A stretch of 64,000 nucleotides of DNA from Verrucomicrobia subdivision 3 bacterium UBA693 (GTDB lineage Bacteria > Verrucomicrobiota > Verrucomicrobiia > Limisphaerales > UBA8199), in assembly GCA_002298785.1 (NCBI GenBank), contig DBMR01000026.1, positions 1 through 64,000 of the forward strand, written 5' to 3'. The notes under the pieces are model-generated. The model had not been told where the DNA came from. It saw nothing but the letters and a program-made list of their open reading frames with translations, and searched no databases. This document shows positions 7,867 to 16,937 of the stretch, piece by piece; position 1 is the first letter of the stretch; each line of letters opens with the position of its first letter. A program made the translations under genes and the position numbers.

Positions 7867-10800
7867 CTATCTCAAGTCCAACCGATAGCCGAAATCCTCG
7901 GATTGCGTTGTGAAGGTGATTTTCCCTGATCCCTGGTCGTAAGGAACCTGACGAACGACCGTGCCAGAGGCAGTAACAGCGGTGAATTTACTAGCCTTGG
8001 CGGTCGCCCCGGCCAGTTGGGAAATATCGAAGGTGACCTCGAAAGGATCCTGCTCCGGCAACGGCACAAGCAACAAGTGATCCGGACGACGGCTTACCTT
8101 GAGTCCCCCGGTCGTCTGGATCGAGCCGAAATCGATCCTCGCCGGCGGCTCAGGCATCCGGGCGGCAACAACTGGTCCTGGTGCGGGTGCGAAGCTGATT
8201 TTGCTGATGTTCGTCTGGTTATCGGAAATCTCGCCCTCGACCCGCAATATCCCCAGCCGGTATCGCCGGTGCTCGCGTTCATCACCCACCAACCGATATC
8301 TAGTGCCCTTGCCCCGCGCGTCATAAAGGCCGCACAGGATTTCATAGTCGCCCAAAGGATATCCTTCAGGAAAATGAATGACCCAATTCGTGCCGGTGAC
8401 GATATTCCCCTTCCAGGACGTCGTTGGCAACGCCGGAGCGCCTCCGCCGTAAAACTCGGTGTCCGTGTATCGCCCAGGCGTGGTGCGATTGAAGTGGTAA
8501 AACACCGCCAACTCCCTGGGAGCAGGTTGAGTTGCGCGCCAATGGACGACTAATCGGAAATCGCGAGCGCCCAAATGCTCGACCCGCTCGGCTTCCAGGC
8601 TGATCCCCAGGGTTTCCGGCTGAAAACCACGCGCGTTCACATAGGCTTCGTTTTCCGCGCCTGATCGTTCCACCACCCGGCCCGCAATCCTCTCGATGCT
8701 GGATTCCAACCCGTTGGCTTTCGCGAGGTAACCATAAGGAGGCAGCACCCGGCCCTCGACCACCCAATCGTGCTGGCTCCGGTTCACCCAACTCCGGGCT
8801 CCGGAGGACCACGTCACCATGAGCCGATGCAAATCGCCTTCGATATTCCGCACGGCAGCGATTTCATCACGGGCGACTTTCTCAACAAATCGTTGCGCCA
8901 ACCAGTATTTGCGCACCGCGCCGCGCGGCATCGCGGGCAAATCAATCATCAACGCGTGGCCGGTGAGGATCTCCGCGCTTAAGTAATCGTCGCTTTCGAT
9001 GCCGTGCATTTCGCGCGAACGCCCGCTTTGGTAACGATCTGAATAGCCGACGCCGTGCAGGCTGAAGCGGGTATGATTCACCGCGTCAAACCAGGGCACC
9101 TGTTCCCAATCGGCACAGGGCACCATGTTGCTGAAGCGCCCCCCTTTCGAAGTGAGCCTCATGAACTGACAATCCGCGCCATCCAGCCAGCCGATAAGCT
9201 GGTCGCTGCCCGCCTCGCTCACCGTTGGGCCGCTGTCGAACATGCGGCGGATCTTGTCAAATCCCTCCCCCCAACAACGCAAAGTCTCGGTTTTGGAATG
9301 CCACCGACCTTGGTAATCAAAGTAATCGAAAGCGTTGATCGAGGTCCAAACATCGACGAAGGAGGCGGTAGGCTTCAACGCCGGCTCGATAAGCTTCAGG
9401 TTCCGCTCCAAATACGGCTTCACCTTGTCCGGCCGGAACTGGTAGCTCTGAGCGTTACGCCCTTCATTCAACCAGGCCCGGTTAGGCCGACCTTCGGCAT
9501 CAAACGTGACGCTGTCGTAACCGAATCCGGTCGCATCCGGATAGATATCGATATAATTATCGTGCAGGCCCCAAAGGGCTCCGACCTTACCACACGCCTG
9601 CCCGAGTTCCCGCAGGTCCTCGGTCGTCCCCAATCCGGGTTGCGGCGGGAAAATGTCGGGCAAACGGTAGTCGTATCCCCACCGCTGCCAATCATGCATC
9701 ATCACCAGGGAATTGGTGAGACCGTAATCGAAACAGCGATTCAACAGCCGGGAATCCCCGGCGTAGCTGCCGCCCCAGATATCGAACACGAAGCGACCCG
9801 ACTTCTTGGCCACCGCCGCTGCTGGTTGCTTGTCATACAGCGGACGATACTTGAGCGCGCAATCAAGGGCGTTCTCGTGACTGGCTACAAACGTCAGCGT
9901 AGCATCCGGATGGGTGTGCAGCGCGTATAGCCGCGCATCGGGATCGACGAGGAAATAGTCAGGAGGCGTGTCGCAGGCCTGCAGCAGCGAGACGCCCCCG
10001 GCAAAATCACATCCCACATGGCTCGTGGCCAGATTATGGCCGCCCGCACCAGCTCGGAATTTGCCCGGATGCTCGATGACGTAGCCGTGCCCGTAGTAGA
10101 CACGATCGGCCAGGGTGTCAGCCGGGCCCAGCGCCAAATCGGTGAGCCGGGCATCCGTTGTGAACTTCACCCGCAATCCCGGTTGGTCCACCCGGAACCG
10201 TGCGGTCAGCGTGACCACAGCCGATTTTCTCGGGATTCGCCGTCCGTCCCGGTCGAATTCACGCTGGAGCCGCAGGTGATGGCGCAAGACCAGTTCGCGC
10301 CCCGAACGTTCGGTCTCCAACTTCTCGAGACGAACGCCAGATTCCCAGGCGCCCAGGTTTTGATCTTCCAACGCCATAGTGAAGCCCTTTACAGCCACGG
10401 CACCCTTCTCCGAACCAAAGGCCAGGATAGCGTCGGCGACCCCATTCGGCCCCGGCACCAGGGCGGCCCGCAGGCCCTGTCCCAATTCGAACACGTACAA
10501 CCCCGCGCCTTCCTTGCCGGAAGCTACCGCCGCACGCGCCTTCGTCAGTCGTTCTTTGGCCTGTTCCGGACTAAGCGTTATCGGCGGTTCACCCACCAGC
10601 ACCACCGGGTCTCCCCAAAACGCAGAGTCACAGGTCGGATCCAGTCTCGGGCCGGGATGGCTTTCCAGCCGCAAATTCACCGTTTGTCCGGCCCATCGCG
10701 AGAGATCGGCTTCTCCAGGCTCCCAGGTGGTGGCAGCGGTGTGGCGCTCGAACACTTTCTCTTCACCGACCCAAACCCGGAAGGTCACCCCATCACTCGG

Positions 10801-11634
10801 TGGTTCCGGCGCGCTAACATCTCGAATGGCATTGAAGAATCTCAGAACCACCGGTCCCTTCGACGGCAGGCGCAGCCGGTACTCGAGGAACAAGGGGCCG
10901 GTGCCTGTTTTATACGGAGGATGGACATTGAGACTCAGACGGCTCTGTCCGCGAGCCATAAAGCCGCGTTGGAAAAACGCCAACGATTCCGGGTCGCTCC
11001 CCTGCCAGCCCACCGGCAAGTAGTGCAATTCTTTCCCTTCCAGACGCCAACTCGGACGGCAGGCCTTCAAGCCTGCCAACGCCAGGCTGCCGCCGGGTGG
11101 AAGGTCGATAATCTCCCCCTCGACTGCCGCTGCTGGGACAGCAGCAAGTTGGGTCTCGAAGATACGAATGGCATGCGCTACGCGGACGGCTCGACTGCCT
11201 GGTTCGTTGAACTCGGCCAGGACATGCACCGGGTACAGCGCCGACCATGCGCCTTTGCCAACCATGATTTGGAATGTGGCTTCCGATGCACCGTGAGCCG
11301 GCAAGTCGAGGTCCCGGGCCGCACCCCCTATGGCACGGCAAGGCTCGGCCAATCCCGTTAGTGACAACTTCAATTGCAGAGCCGAGTTCGCGGTATTGGT
11401 GAGCGAGACCCGGATCGTCTGCGACACGTCCACTTCGCGCACCACGGGGATTTCGCCAATTGCGAGCGTGACCGGTCCCTCGGTCACCTGGTGTCCATTG
11501 AAGCCCGCAGCCGAAAAGGTGAACCACGAGAACAGCAGAGCCGAAAGAACTGGCAGCCGGTAGCACATGCCGCCCAGCCTGAACCGCTTCCGCAGTTTTG
11601 TCACGCCCGAGTGAGCTTGTGGATCGACTTTCAT
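7867..11634 (-). CDS. Very large secreted glycoside-hydrolase-like protein
   Basis: About 1255 residues from the ATG at 11634, chosen because GAGG lies 8 nt upstream; ATGs at 11712 and 11568 are alternatives. A signal sequence follows (LPVLSALLFSWFTFSAAG). The N-terminal 350 residues look like beta-sandwich, carbohydrate-binding modules. The middle has a barrel-like region with conserved acid and aromatic clusters such as FVDVWTSINAFDYFDY and GPTVSEAGSDQLIGWLDGAD, a layout like the barrel of large GH101-type or DUF5696-type secreted hydrolases. The C-terminus is again beta-rich. I infer an exported enzyme acting on polysaccharide or glycoprotein, but the substrate and catalytic residues are not certain. 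It is divergent from the gene at 11737. Confidence 0.7.
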   Translation of the reverse strand: MKVDPQAHSGVTKLRKRFRLGGMCYRLPVLSALLFSWFTFSAAGFNGHQVTEGPVTLAIGEIPVVREVDVSQTIRVSLTNTANSALQLKLSLTGLAEPCRAIGGAARDLDLPAHGASEATFQIMVGKGAWSALYPVHVLAEFNEPGSRAVRVAHAIRIFETQLAAVPAAAVEGEIIDLPPGGSLALAGLKACRPSWRLEGKELHYLPVGWQGSDPESLAFFQRGFMARGQSRLSLNVHPPYKTGTGPLFLEYRLRLPSKGPVVLRFFNAIRDVSAPEPPSDGVTFRVWVGEEKVFERHTAATTWEPGEADLSRWAGQTVNLRLESHPGPRLDPTCDSAFWGDPVVLVGEPPITLSPEQAKERLTKARAAVASGKEGAGLYVFELGQGLRAALVPGPNGVADAILAFGSEKGAVAVKGFTMALEDQNLGAWESGVRLEKLETERSGRELVLRHHLRLQREFDRDGRRIPRKSAVVTLTARFRVDQPGLRVKFTTDARLTDLALGPADTLADRVYYGHGYVIEHPGKFRAGAGGHNLATSHVGCDFAGGVSLLQACDTPPDYFLVDPDARLYALHTHPDATLTFVASHENALDCALKYRPLYDKQPAAAVAKKSGRFVFDIWGGSYAGDSRLLNRCFDYGLTNSLVMMHDWQRWGYDYRLPDIFPPQPGLGTTEDLRELGQACGKVGALWGLHDNYIDIYPDATGFGYDSVTFDAEGRPNRAWLNEGRNAQSYQFRPDKVKPYLERNLKLIEPALKPTASFVDVWTSINAFDYFDYQGRWHSKTETLRCWGEGFDKIRRMFDSGPTVSEAGSDQLIGWLDGADCQFMRLTSKGGRFSNMVPCADWEQVPWFDAVNHTRFSLHGVGYSDRYQSGRSREMHGIESDDYLSAEILTGHALMIDLPAMPRGAVRKYWLAQRFVEKVARDEIAAVRNIEGDLHRLMVTWSSGARSWVNRSQHDWVVEGRVLPPYGYLAKANGLESSIERIAGRVVERSGAENEAYVNARGFQPETLGISLEAERVEHLGARDFRLVVHWRATQPAPRELAVFYHFNRTTPGRYTDTEFYGGGAPALPTTSWKGNIVTGTNWVIHFPEGYPLGDYEILCGLYDARGKGTRYRLVGDEREHRRYRLGILRVEGEISDNQTNISKISFAPAPGPVVAARMPEPPARIDFGSIQTTGGLKVSRRPDHLLLVPLPEQDPFEVTFDISQLAGATAKASKFTAVTASGTVVRQVPYDQGSGKITFTTQSEDFGYRLDLR

Positions 11635-11736
11635 TACCAAGGCCTCATCGTGCCGTCGGCCATCATTGATTGCATGAATGACCTCCCGGATTTTTTCAAT
11701 TACCGCCCTCATCCGCTCAGGGGCTAAAGTTCAATC

Positions 11737-14007
11737 ATGAAGCAGGAGCGCCCGTTGCTTGGGATTCTACTTTGGCTGCTGAGCCATACGGCCTATCGCC
11801 TGACTGTCCTCCACCGGGAAGACGTCCCCACGCAGGGCGGTGCGCTGCTGGTCAGCAACCATGTTTCGTTCATGGACCTGCTTTTGATTCAGGCCGGCAC
11901 GCGCCGTCATGTCCGGTTCCTCCTTCCCCAGGAGGTCTGTGAGTGGTGGTGGTTGCGACCTTTTCTGCGCCGTCTCGAAGTCATTCCCTTGCCCCCGGAT
12001 TCAAAACCACGCGAACTGCTCAGCGCCTTGCACCAGGCCCGAGACCTCATCCGGCAGGGCCAGATCGTCGGTATTTTTGCCGAAAAGAACATCTCGCGGA
12101 TTGGCGTAATGTTGCCTTTCCGGTGCGATTTCGAACGGATCATGGAGGGCGTTGACGCGCCGATTATTCCCGTCTGCCTCGACGGAATCTGGGGCAGCAT
12201 CTTCAGCTACCACCGACAGCGCTTTTTCTGGAAGCTGCCGCGCCGCTTGCTGTATCCCGTTACCGTCATCTTTGGACAGGCTTTACCGGCTTCAGCCAGC
12301 GCGTTTGCGGTGCGTTCCGCCATTCAGGAGCTGAACACCGACGCCTGGCCGCATCGCCGCCGGACGATGCAACCCCTCCATCGCGCCTTTGTCCGGCGTG
12401 CCCGCCGGTGCCCCTTCCGCTTTGCCATGGCTGATGCACGCGTGCCCCGGCTCAACTTCGGCGGTGCTTTGATGAAAGTCGCCTATCTCGCCCGCCGCCT
12501 CCGCGGGCCCTGGAGCGGACAGGAAATGGTCGGCATTCTCCTCCCGCCGTCCGTTGCCGGGGCACTCGTGAACCACGCCGCTCTCCTGCTCGGCAAAGTG
12601 CCGGTGAATCTGAACTACACCCTGTCCGAGGAAACGCTCGCCTCTTGTGTTCGCCAATGCCAACTCGAAACCATCCTGACCTCACAGGCCTTTCTCGACC
12701 GGGTCAAAGTCCGAATCCCTTGCCGCACGTTGCTGTTGGAGGATATCGTCGCCAAGCCGCAGATCATGGAAAAACTGGCCGCCTTCGTGCTGTCCTGGCT
12801 GGTCCCCGTCGGCTGGCTCGAGAAAGCTGTTGGTAGAGAGCGTCCCGGTTCCCTGGACGACCTGGCTACCATCATTTTCTCGAGCGGCAGCACCAGCGAG
12901 CCGAAAGGAGTCATGCTGTCCCATTACAACCTTGTCTCGAACGCCTGCCAGCTTGGTCAAATCCAGGATTTCGGACCGCGGGATCGGTTTCTCGGTATCC
13001 TGCCGTTTTTCCATTCGTTCGGTTTCACCGCCACGCTCACCGCCCCCGCCATGATGGGCATTGGCGTGGCCTTTCACCCGAGTCCCCTCGAGGCCAAACC
13101 CATCGGCGAATTGGTGCGCCGCTATTCTCTCACCTATCTCATGGCGACTCCCACCTTCCTCCAGCGCTACCTGCGTGGCTGCGAGCCGGCGGATTTCGGC
13201 AGCCTGCGCGCCATTTTTGCCAGCGCCGAAAAGCTGCCCGAATGGCTCGCCAACGCGTTCGAGGAAAAGTTCGGCCTCCGGCCCCAGGAAGGCTACGGCT
13301 GCACCGAATGCTCGCCGGTGGTCACGTGCAGCACGCACGATTTTCGCGCCGCCGGCTTCCGGCAGGCGGGCAGCCGTCGCTGCAGCATTGGCCAACCGCT
13401 CCCCGGCGTCAGTGTGCGGATCGTCTCACCGGACACCGGCGATCCCCTGCCCCTGGGACAACCAGGGCTGCTGCTCGTGCGCGGGCCAAACGTGATGCGC
13501 GGCTATCTCGGCCAACCGGGGAAGACCGCTGAAGTCCTGCGTGACGGATGGTATGTCACCGGCGATATCGCCACGCTCGACGAAGACGGCTTCCTCCAAA
13601 TCACTGACCGCTTAAGTCGCTTCAGCAAAATTGGCGGCGAAATGGTGCCCCACGTGAAGGTAGAAGAGAAACTGCACGAGGCGCTGGGCACGAACGAAAT
13701 CGCCTTTGCCGTTTGCGGAGTGCCGGATCCGAAAAAGGGCGAACGGCTGGTGGTGCTGCATACTTTGCCACCCCATCGGCTGGCGGAGCTGCTAAAAAAA
13801 GTGCCACAACTGGGTCTGCCCAACTTGTGGATCCCACGGCCCAACCAGTTCTTTCAGGTGGATGCGCTGCCCCTATTGGCCACTGGCAAAATGGACCTCA
13901 GATCCATCCGCGCCCTGGCCACCAGGCTCTCCGCCGACGCAGCGAGTGACGATGGCCAAGTGAGTGCTAACGGTGGTGCTCCTGCTTGTTCCGTTAACCA
14001 GGAGTGA
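11737..14007 (+). CDS. Fused 1-acyltransferase / acyl-ACP synthetase (Aas-like)
   Basis: A 756-residue fusion. Residues 1-230 are a PlsC-type glycerophospholipid acyltransferase with the NHVSFMDLL (NHx4D) motif and the third block as IFAEKNISRIG. Residues about 230-740 are an ANL adenylating enzyme: P-loop IIFSSGSTSEPKG, the GYGCTECSPV block, TGDIATLDEDGFLQITDR, and the catalytic lysine in ATGKMDLR. The architecture matches Aas, which re-acylates lysophosphatidylethanolamine with acyl-ACP at the inner membrane, but no MFS transporter part is present. In block III the usual FxEG glycine is lysine (FAEKN), a possible sign of altered acyltransferase activity. It is divergent from the hydrolase gene, with the start 25 nt from its earliest possible ATG. 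Confidence 0.88.
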   Translation: MKQERPLLGILLWLLSHTAYRLTVLHREDVPTQGGALLVSNHVSFMDLLLIQAGTRRHVRFLLPQEVCEWWWLRPFLRRLEVIPLPPDSKPRELLSALHQARDLIRQGQIVGIFAEKNISRIGVMLPFRCDFERIMEGVDAPIIPVCLDGIWGSIFSYHRQRFFWKLPRRLLYPVTVIFGQALPASASAFAVRSAIQELNTDAWPHRRRTMQPLHRAFVRRARRCPFRFAMADARVPRLNFGGALMKVAYLARRLRGPWSGQEMVGILLPPSVAGALVNHAALLLGKVPVNLNYTLSEETLASCVRQCQLETILTSQAFLDRVKVRIPCRTLLLEDIVAKPQIMEKLAAFVLSWLVPVGWLEKAVGRERPGSLDDLATIIFSSGSTSEPKGVMLSHYNLVSNACQLGQIQDFGPRDRFLGILPFFHSFGFTATLTAPAMMGIGVAFHPSPLEAKPIGELVRRYSLTYLMATPTFLQRYLRGCEPADFGSLRAIFASAEKLPEWLANAFEEKFGLRPQEGYGCTECSPVVTCSTHDFRAAGFRQAGSRRCSIGQPLPGVSVRIVSPDTGDPLPLGQPGLLLVRGPNVMRGYLGQPGKTAEVLRDGWYVTGDIATLDEDGFLQITDRLSRFSKIGGEMVPHVKVEEKLHEALGTNEIAFAVCGVPDPKKGERLVVLHTLPPHRLAELLKKVPQLGLPNLWIPRPNQFFQVDALPLLATGKMDLRSIRALATRLSADAASDDGQVSANGGAPACSVNQE

Positions 14008-14155
14008 CGGCTGACTCACAAGCGCAAGGACCAGCCGCCATCCCATCCCGAGCAACACTGCCTCCCCGACGCTCCAACCGGACATGGAGTTCAGCTTCAT
14101 ATCGACAACCGGAAGGTTGACATCCGCCCGAGGCGAAGCACTCTGTTGCTCATCC

Positions 14156-15037
14156 ATGAACATCCATCACCTGGAGCTTTTCTACTACGTGGCACGCAAT
14201 GAAGGAATCACCGCCGCCGCCCGCAATATGCCCTACGGCATTCAGCAGGCCGCCATCAGCGGACAAATCGCCCAACTGGAAGAATTTCTCGGCATGGTGC
14301 TCTTCCGGCGGCGACCCTTCGCCCTGACCCCACCCGGAGTGAAGCTCTACAACTTCATCAAACCTTTCTTCGACAACCTGGAACCGATCGCGGAAGAGAT
14401 TCGCGGCGGGGTGGCCCAGCATCTTCGCATCGCGGCCTCCGAAATTGTCATGCGGGATTATCTGCCCGAGATGGTCCAGACCACCCGCAAGCAGTTCCCC
14501 AAACTAAAACTGACCATGCGTGAGGGTTACCATCCGGAAGTGTTGCGATGGCTTGAGCAAAGCGAAATCGACGTGGCTCTGGGACTCCTCGGGGGCAAAA
14601 CTCCGAATAGCATTCACTCGCTCACCCTGTTCCAGTTGCCCTTGGTGCTGATGGTCCCCGCCCGGCACAAACTGAAGTCCGCACAGGAATTGTGGGACCA
14701 GGATCACATCCAGGAATCCCTCATCACGATTCCCACCAACCAGGTGATTTGCCGCGCGTTTCAGGAGGGTTTGGCCAAGCGTAAAGTGGATTGGTTCGGC
14801 GGCATTGAAGTCAGTTCGCTGTCGCTGGCGGAAACCTACGTCGAAAAGGGTTACGGACTCGCCGTGATCGTTGGCATTCCCAACGTCACCTACAAATCAC
14901 AGGTTCGAACCGTGCCGCTCGACGGTTTTCCCACCGTGCCATTCGGCGTGCTGTGGCAAGGACTCCAGACCCCCGTGCTGGCGCACTTCCTGAAGGTCGT
15001 GCAAGCGACAGCGGGCAAAATGGCCCTGAACCTCTGA
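14156..15037 (+). CDS. LysR-family transcriptional regulator
   Basis: A 293-residue protein; I start at the ATG at 14156 because MNIHHLELFYYVARN is the usual beginning of the family, not at an in-frame codon 72 nt upstream. The winged helix-turn-helix spans about residues 1-65 (GITAAARNM then QAAISGQIAQLEEFLGMVLFRR). The rest is a periplasmic-binding-protein-like effector domain ending in a beta segment with VAVI-type strands. It follows the acyltransferase gene by about 150 nt and precedes a lipid kinase. A role in controlling these lipid genes is plausible but not shown. Confidence 0.9.
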   Translation: MNIHHLELFYYVARNEGITAAARNMPYGIQQAAISGQIAQLEEFLGMVLFRRRPFALTPPGVKLYNFIKPFFDNLEPIAEEIRGGVAQHLRIAASEIVMRDYLPEMVQTTRKQFPKLKLTMREGYHPEVLRWLEQSEIDVALGLLGGKTPNSIHSLTLFQLPLVLMVPARHKLKSAQELWDQDHIQESLITIPTNQVICRAFQEGLAKRKVDWFGGIEVSSLSLAETYVEKGYGLAVIVGIPNVTYKSQVRTVPLDGFPTVPFGVLWQGLQTPVLAHFLKVVQATAGKMALNL

Positions 15038-15159
15038 AATTCCGGAGGTTCACCGGGCAACCAGCGGCACGGATCGGAGGCTCGCCAGCGCGCCGGCTTG
15101 GCCCCTGGTCCCCGGTCCCAAACCCGCTTCGGCCATTATCCCGCCCGCCTCAAGTTTCT

Positions 15160-16101
15160 ATGGAGTCCCGCGAGCTTGCGCCAACCGACTGGATGGTCCT
15201 GATCAATCCCATGGCCGGAAACGGCCGCGGTTGCAAGGACTGGCCCGGGATCTCCCGCCGATTGGCCGAGGTCAAGATCGCCTGCCAGCATCGCTTCACG
15301 GAATACCCGCGCCATTCCCTGACGCTGATCCACAACTTCCTGCGTCAGGGTTATCGCCGCTTCATCATCGCCGGCGGGGATGGTTTCCTAAACGAAGCCG
15401 TAAACGCCTTGTTCACCCAAACCATCGCCGCCACTAACCAGGTGACATTGGCCATGCTTCCCGTCGGCACCGGCAATGACTGGGTCCGATCCTTCAATAT
15501 CCCGTTCGATTACGCTGCTGCGATCCGGACCATTCAGCAGGGAAAAACGCTACTGCACGACGTGGGGCGGGTCTTCTATCATTCGGGCGGACGGGAAGAA
15601 TCGTGGTATTTCCTCAACATGTGCGGAATCGGATTCGACGCCGCCGTGAACCAGAAAGTGACCGCGGATCGTGAGCGAAATCATTTGGGGCCGCTGAAGT
15701 ACCGCTACCACATCTTCACCACGCTGATGGGTTACGCTTCCACCCGCATGAAAATCGTCATCGACGGCAACGAAGTTAACCATGAAGTCTTCAGCCTGGC
15801 GCTCGGCAACGCCCAATACAATGGCGGCGGCATGAAGCAACTGCCTTTCGCCATTGCGAACGATGGTAGCTTCGACATTACGGTCATCAAGAAGATCACT
15901 CGGTTGAAGGCTCTGCGTTCGGTCAACAAACTCTACGACGGTTCCTTCGTGGAGTTGCCCGAAGTCGCCACATACACCGGCAAGGTCATCCAGATTGAAT
16001 CCACCCCGGCATGTCGCCTAGAAGCCGACGGCGAAGGTCTGGGCGAATCCCCCTTCCGCTTCGAGATTCTCCCCCAGGCCCTTCGTGTCATCATCGGTTG
16101 A
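15160..16101 (+). CDS. Diacylglycerol/sphingosine-type lipid kinase (YegS/DgkB family)
   Basis: A 313-residue protein from the ATG at 15160 (MESRELAPTDWMVLINP). It carries the three hallmarks of the DAGK catalytic fold: NPMAGNGRG near residue 15, IAGGDGFLNEAVN near 70, and LPVGTGNDWVRSF near 105. The C-terminal beta-sandwich continues to VIIG at the end. The family phosphorylates diacylglycerol or related lipids using ATP at the inner membrane face; the exact lipid is not deducible. It lies in line behind the LysR gene and the Aas-like fusion, so a small lipid-remodelling group is likely. Confidence 0.9.
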   Translation: MESRELAPTDWMVLINPMAGNGRGCKDWPGISRRLAEVKIACQHRFTEYPRHSLTLIHNFLRQGYRRFIIAGGDGFLNEAVNALFTQTIAATNQVTLAMLPVGTGNDWVRSFNIPFDYAAAIRTIQQGKTLLHDVGRVFYHSGGREESWYFLNMCGIGFDAAVNQKVTADRERNHLGPLKYRYHIFTTLMGYASTRMKIVIDGNEVNHEVFSLALGNAQYNGGGMKQLPFAIANDGSFDITVIKKITRLKALRSVNKLYDGSFVELPEVATYTGKVIQIESTPACRLEADGEGLGESPFRFEILPQALRVIIG

Positions 16102-16449
16102 AAGCTAATCACCCGCGCGAGTGGGTGACTTGAGAAGCTTGCCGGGGTGGCGACCTGGTCGGCGGCGTTGTAGTCACAGGTGGTGGGTTCGGTGATACCT
16201 ACCCAAAAACCCAAGCGGTTGGACCAGGAGCGGGCGGTGCTGGTTCGAGGTGAAATACCCGCTTTGCCGGCCCCGAACGCCTTTCGTCCCATCCTGTAAA
16301 TCCTGTTCATCATGTCCAACCTCAGTTCTCGTTCGGAGCGCGAAGTTCCAAGCTCGCTTTTGCAGGCACGAACGGGAGGCCATCGCACCCATGAATTCGC
16401 CGCCACGCCCCCGCCAGGGTTAACCGTGGCTGGGCTCCGAACGACGTAA

Positions 16450-16467
16450 GCGGATGTGGACATCCGC
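16450..16467. repeat. Perfect 18-nt palindrome GCGGATGT-GG-ACATCCGC
   Basis: Two 8-nt arms complement each other perfectly around a GG centre. It sits in a gene-free region, and its flanks (CGACGTAA on one side, GCTCCGGG on the other) look like part of a short dispersed element similar to REP sequences. No other copy is visible in this window. Confidence 0.45.
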
Positions 16468-16681
16468 GCTCCGGGACCATATCAGCGTCCAATTAGCGAT
16501 GATCAGCGGTTTCCTCCGGCCCCAATTCACCATCTCCTTCCGCGTATTCCAGAGATTCCGTGGTCCATTCACATGACAGAAAGTGACCATTCCGGTTCCA
16601 ATTAACGCTGTTGCAAAGTCACCCGGCCCACATTCACGCGCCTTGGCGGTTTCACGCGAAACCGCTTCTTTCAAACCTGTC

Positions 16682-16778
16682 GTGACGGGTACGTGACAGG
16701 TCGTGTGACGGGTTTTGTGACGGGTATGACCCCAATCATAGGCCAATGTTTACGGCCTCTGTGACGGGTGTGACGGGT
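16682..16778. repeat. Array of six GTGACGGGT units
   Basis: Copies of the 9-mer GTGACGGGT at 16682, 16693 (one mismatch, GTGACAGGT), 16705, 16717, 16761 and 16770. The first four start 11-12 nt apart, close to one helical turn; the last two are directly joined. The units are too short and irregular for CRISPR. Possible roles are iteron-like protein-binding sites or a slipped microsatellite. Confidence 0.6.
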
Positions 16779-16799
16779 TTTTAGGGGGGGTGGGTGCGT

Positions 16800-16829
16800 C
16801 TGGGGTGTTTTCAGCGAAAAACACCCAGT
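16800..16829. other. Hairpin upstream of dehydrogenase gene
   Basis: GGGTGTTTT (16803-16811) and AAAACACCC (16818-16826) form a perfect stem with a 6-nt loop; with one bulged G it extends to 11 bp. There is no T-tail, so it is more likely a dispersed-repeat hairpin or an operator than an intrinsic terminator. Confidence 0.4.
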
Positions 16830-16937
16830 CCCCCACACAGTCAGTTTGCCAATAACCAAATAATCTTCGTTAGCTTCGTTTGCTTACGCTGAGTCTCATT
16901 CCGCCTTTCCGGCTTCACATTCGAATGCCGTTCAAAC

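Larger units (their letters stand above)
16102..16937. other. Gene-free, repeat-bearing intergenic region
   Basis: An 836-nt stretch with no convincing gene. Open frames on the minus strand (for example 16420-16746) have biased, Arg/Thr/His-rich translations caused by repeats and no start context. It holds a palindrome (16450-16467), six GTGACGGGT-type units (16682-16778), and an 11-bp hairpin (16800-16829). It also has a TCACCC..GGGTGA inverted pair right after the lipid kinase stop (about 16111-16130). The promoter for the dehydrogenase at 16938 should lie in its last 100 nt. Confidence 0.6.

Noticed and set aside
10018..11361. Long open frame (447 codons) on the plus strand opposite the large hydrolase gene
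   Set aside because: It lies wholly within a convincing minus-strand gene with signal peptide and domain features; its translation is Arg/Gln/His/Pro-rich and without motifs, as expected of an antisense shadow in GC-rich DNA.
14084..14155. Longer N-terminus for the LysR regulator
   Set aside because: The extra 24 residues precede the standard family start (MNIHHLELFYYV) and have no counterpart in the family.
16420..16746. Possible small gene on the minus strand in the gene-free region
   Set aside because: Its translation is driven by the GTGACGGGT units and the palindrome, has no ribosome site or recognisable domain, and lies across repeats.
16682..16778. Possible CRISPR array
   Set aside because: Repeat units are 9 nt, spaced by 0-3 nt or an irregular 35-nt gap; no spacers of proper size and no cas genes in the window.
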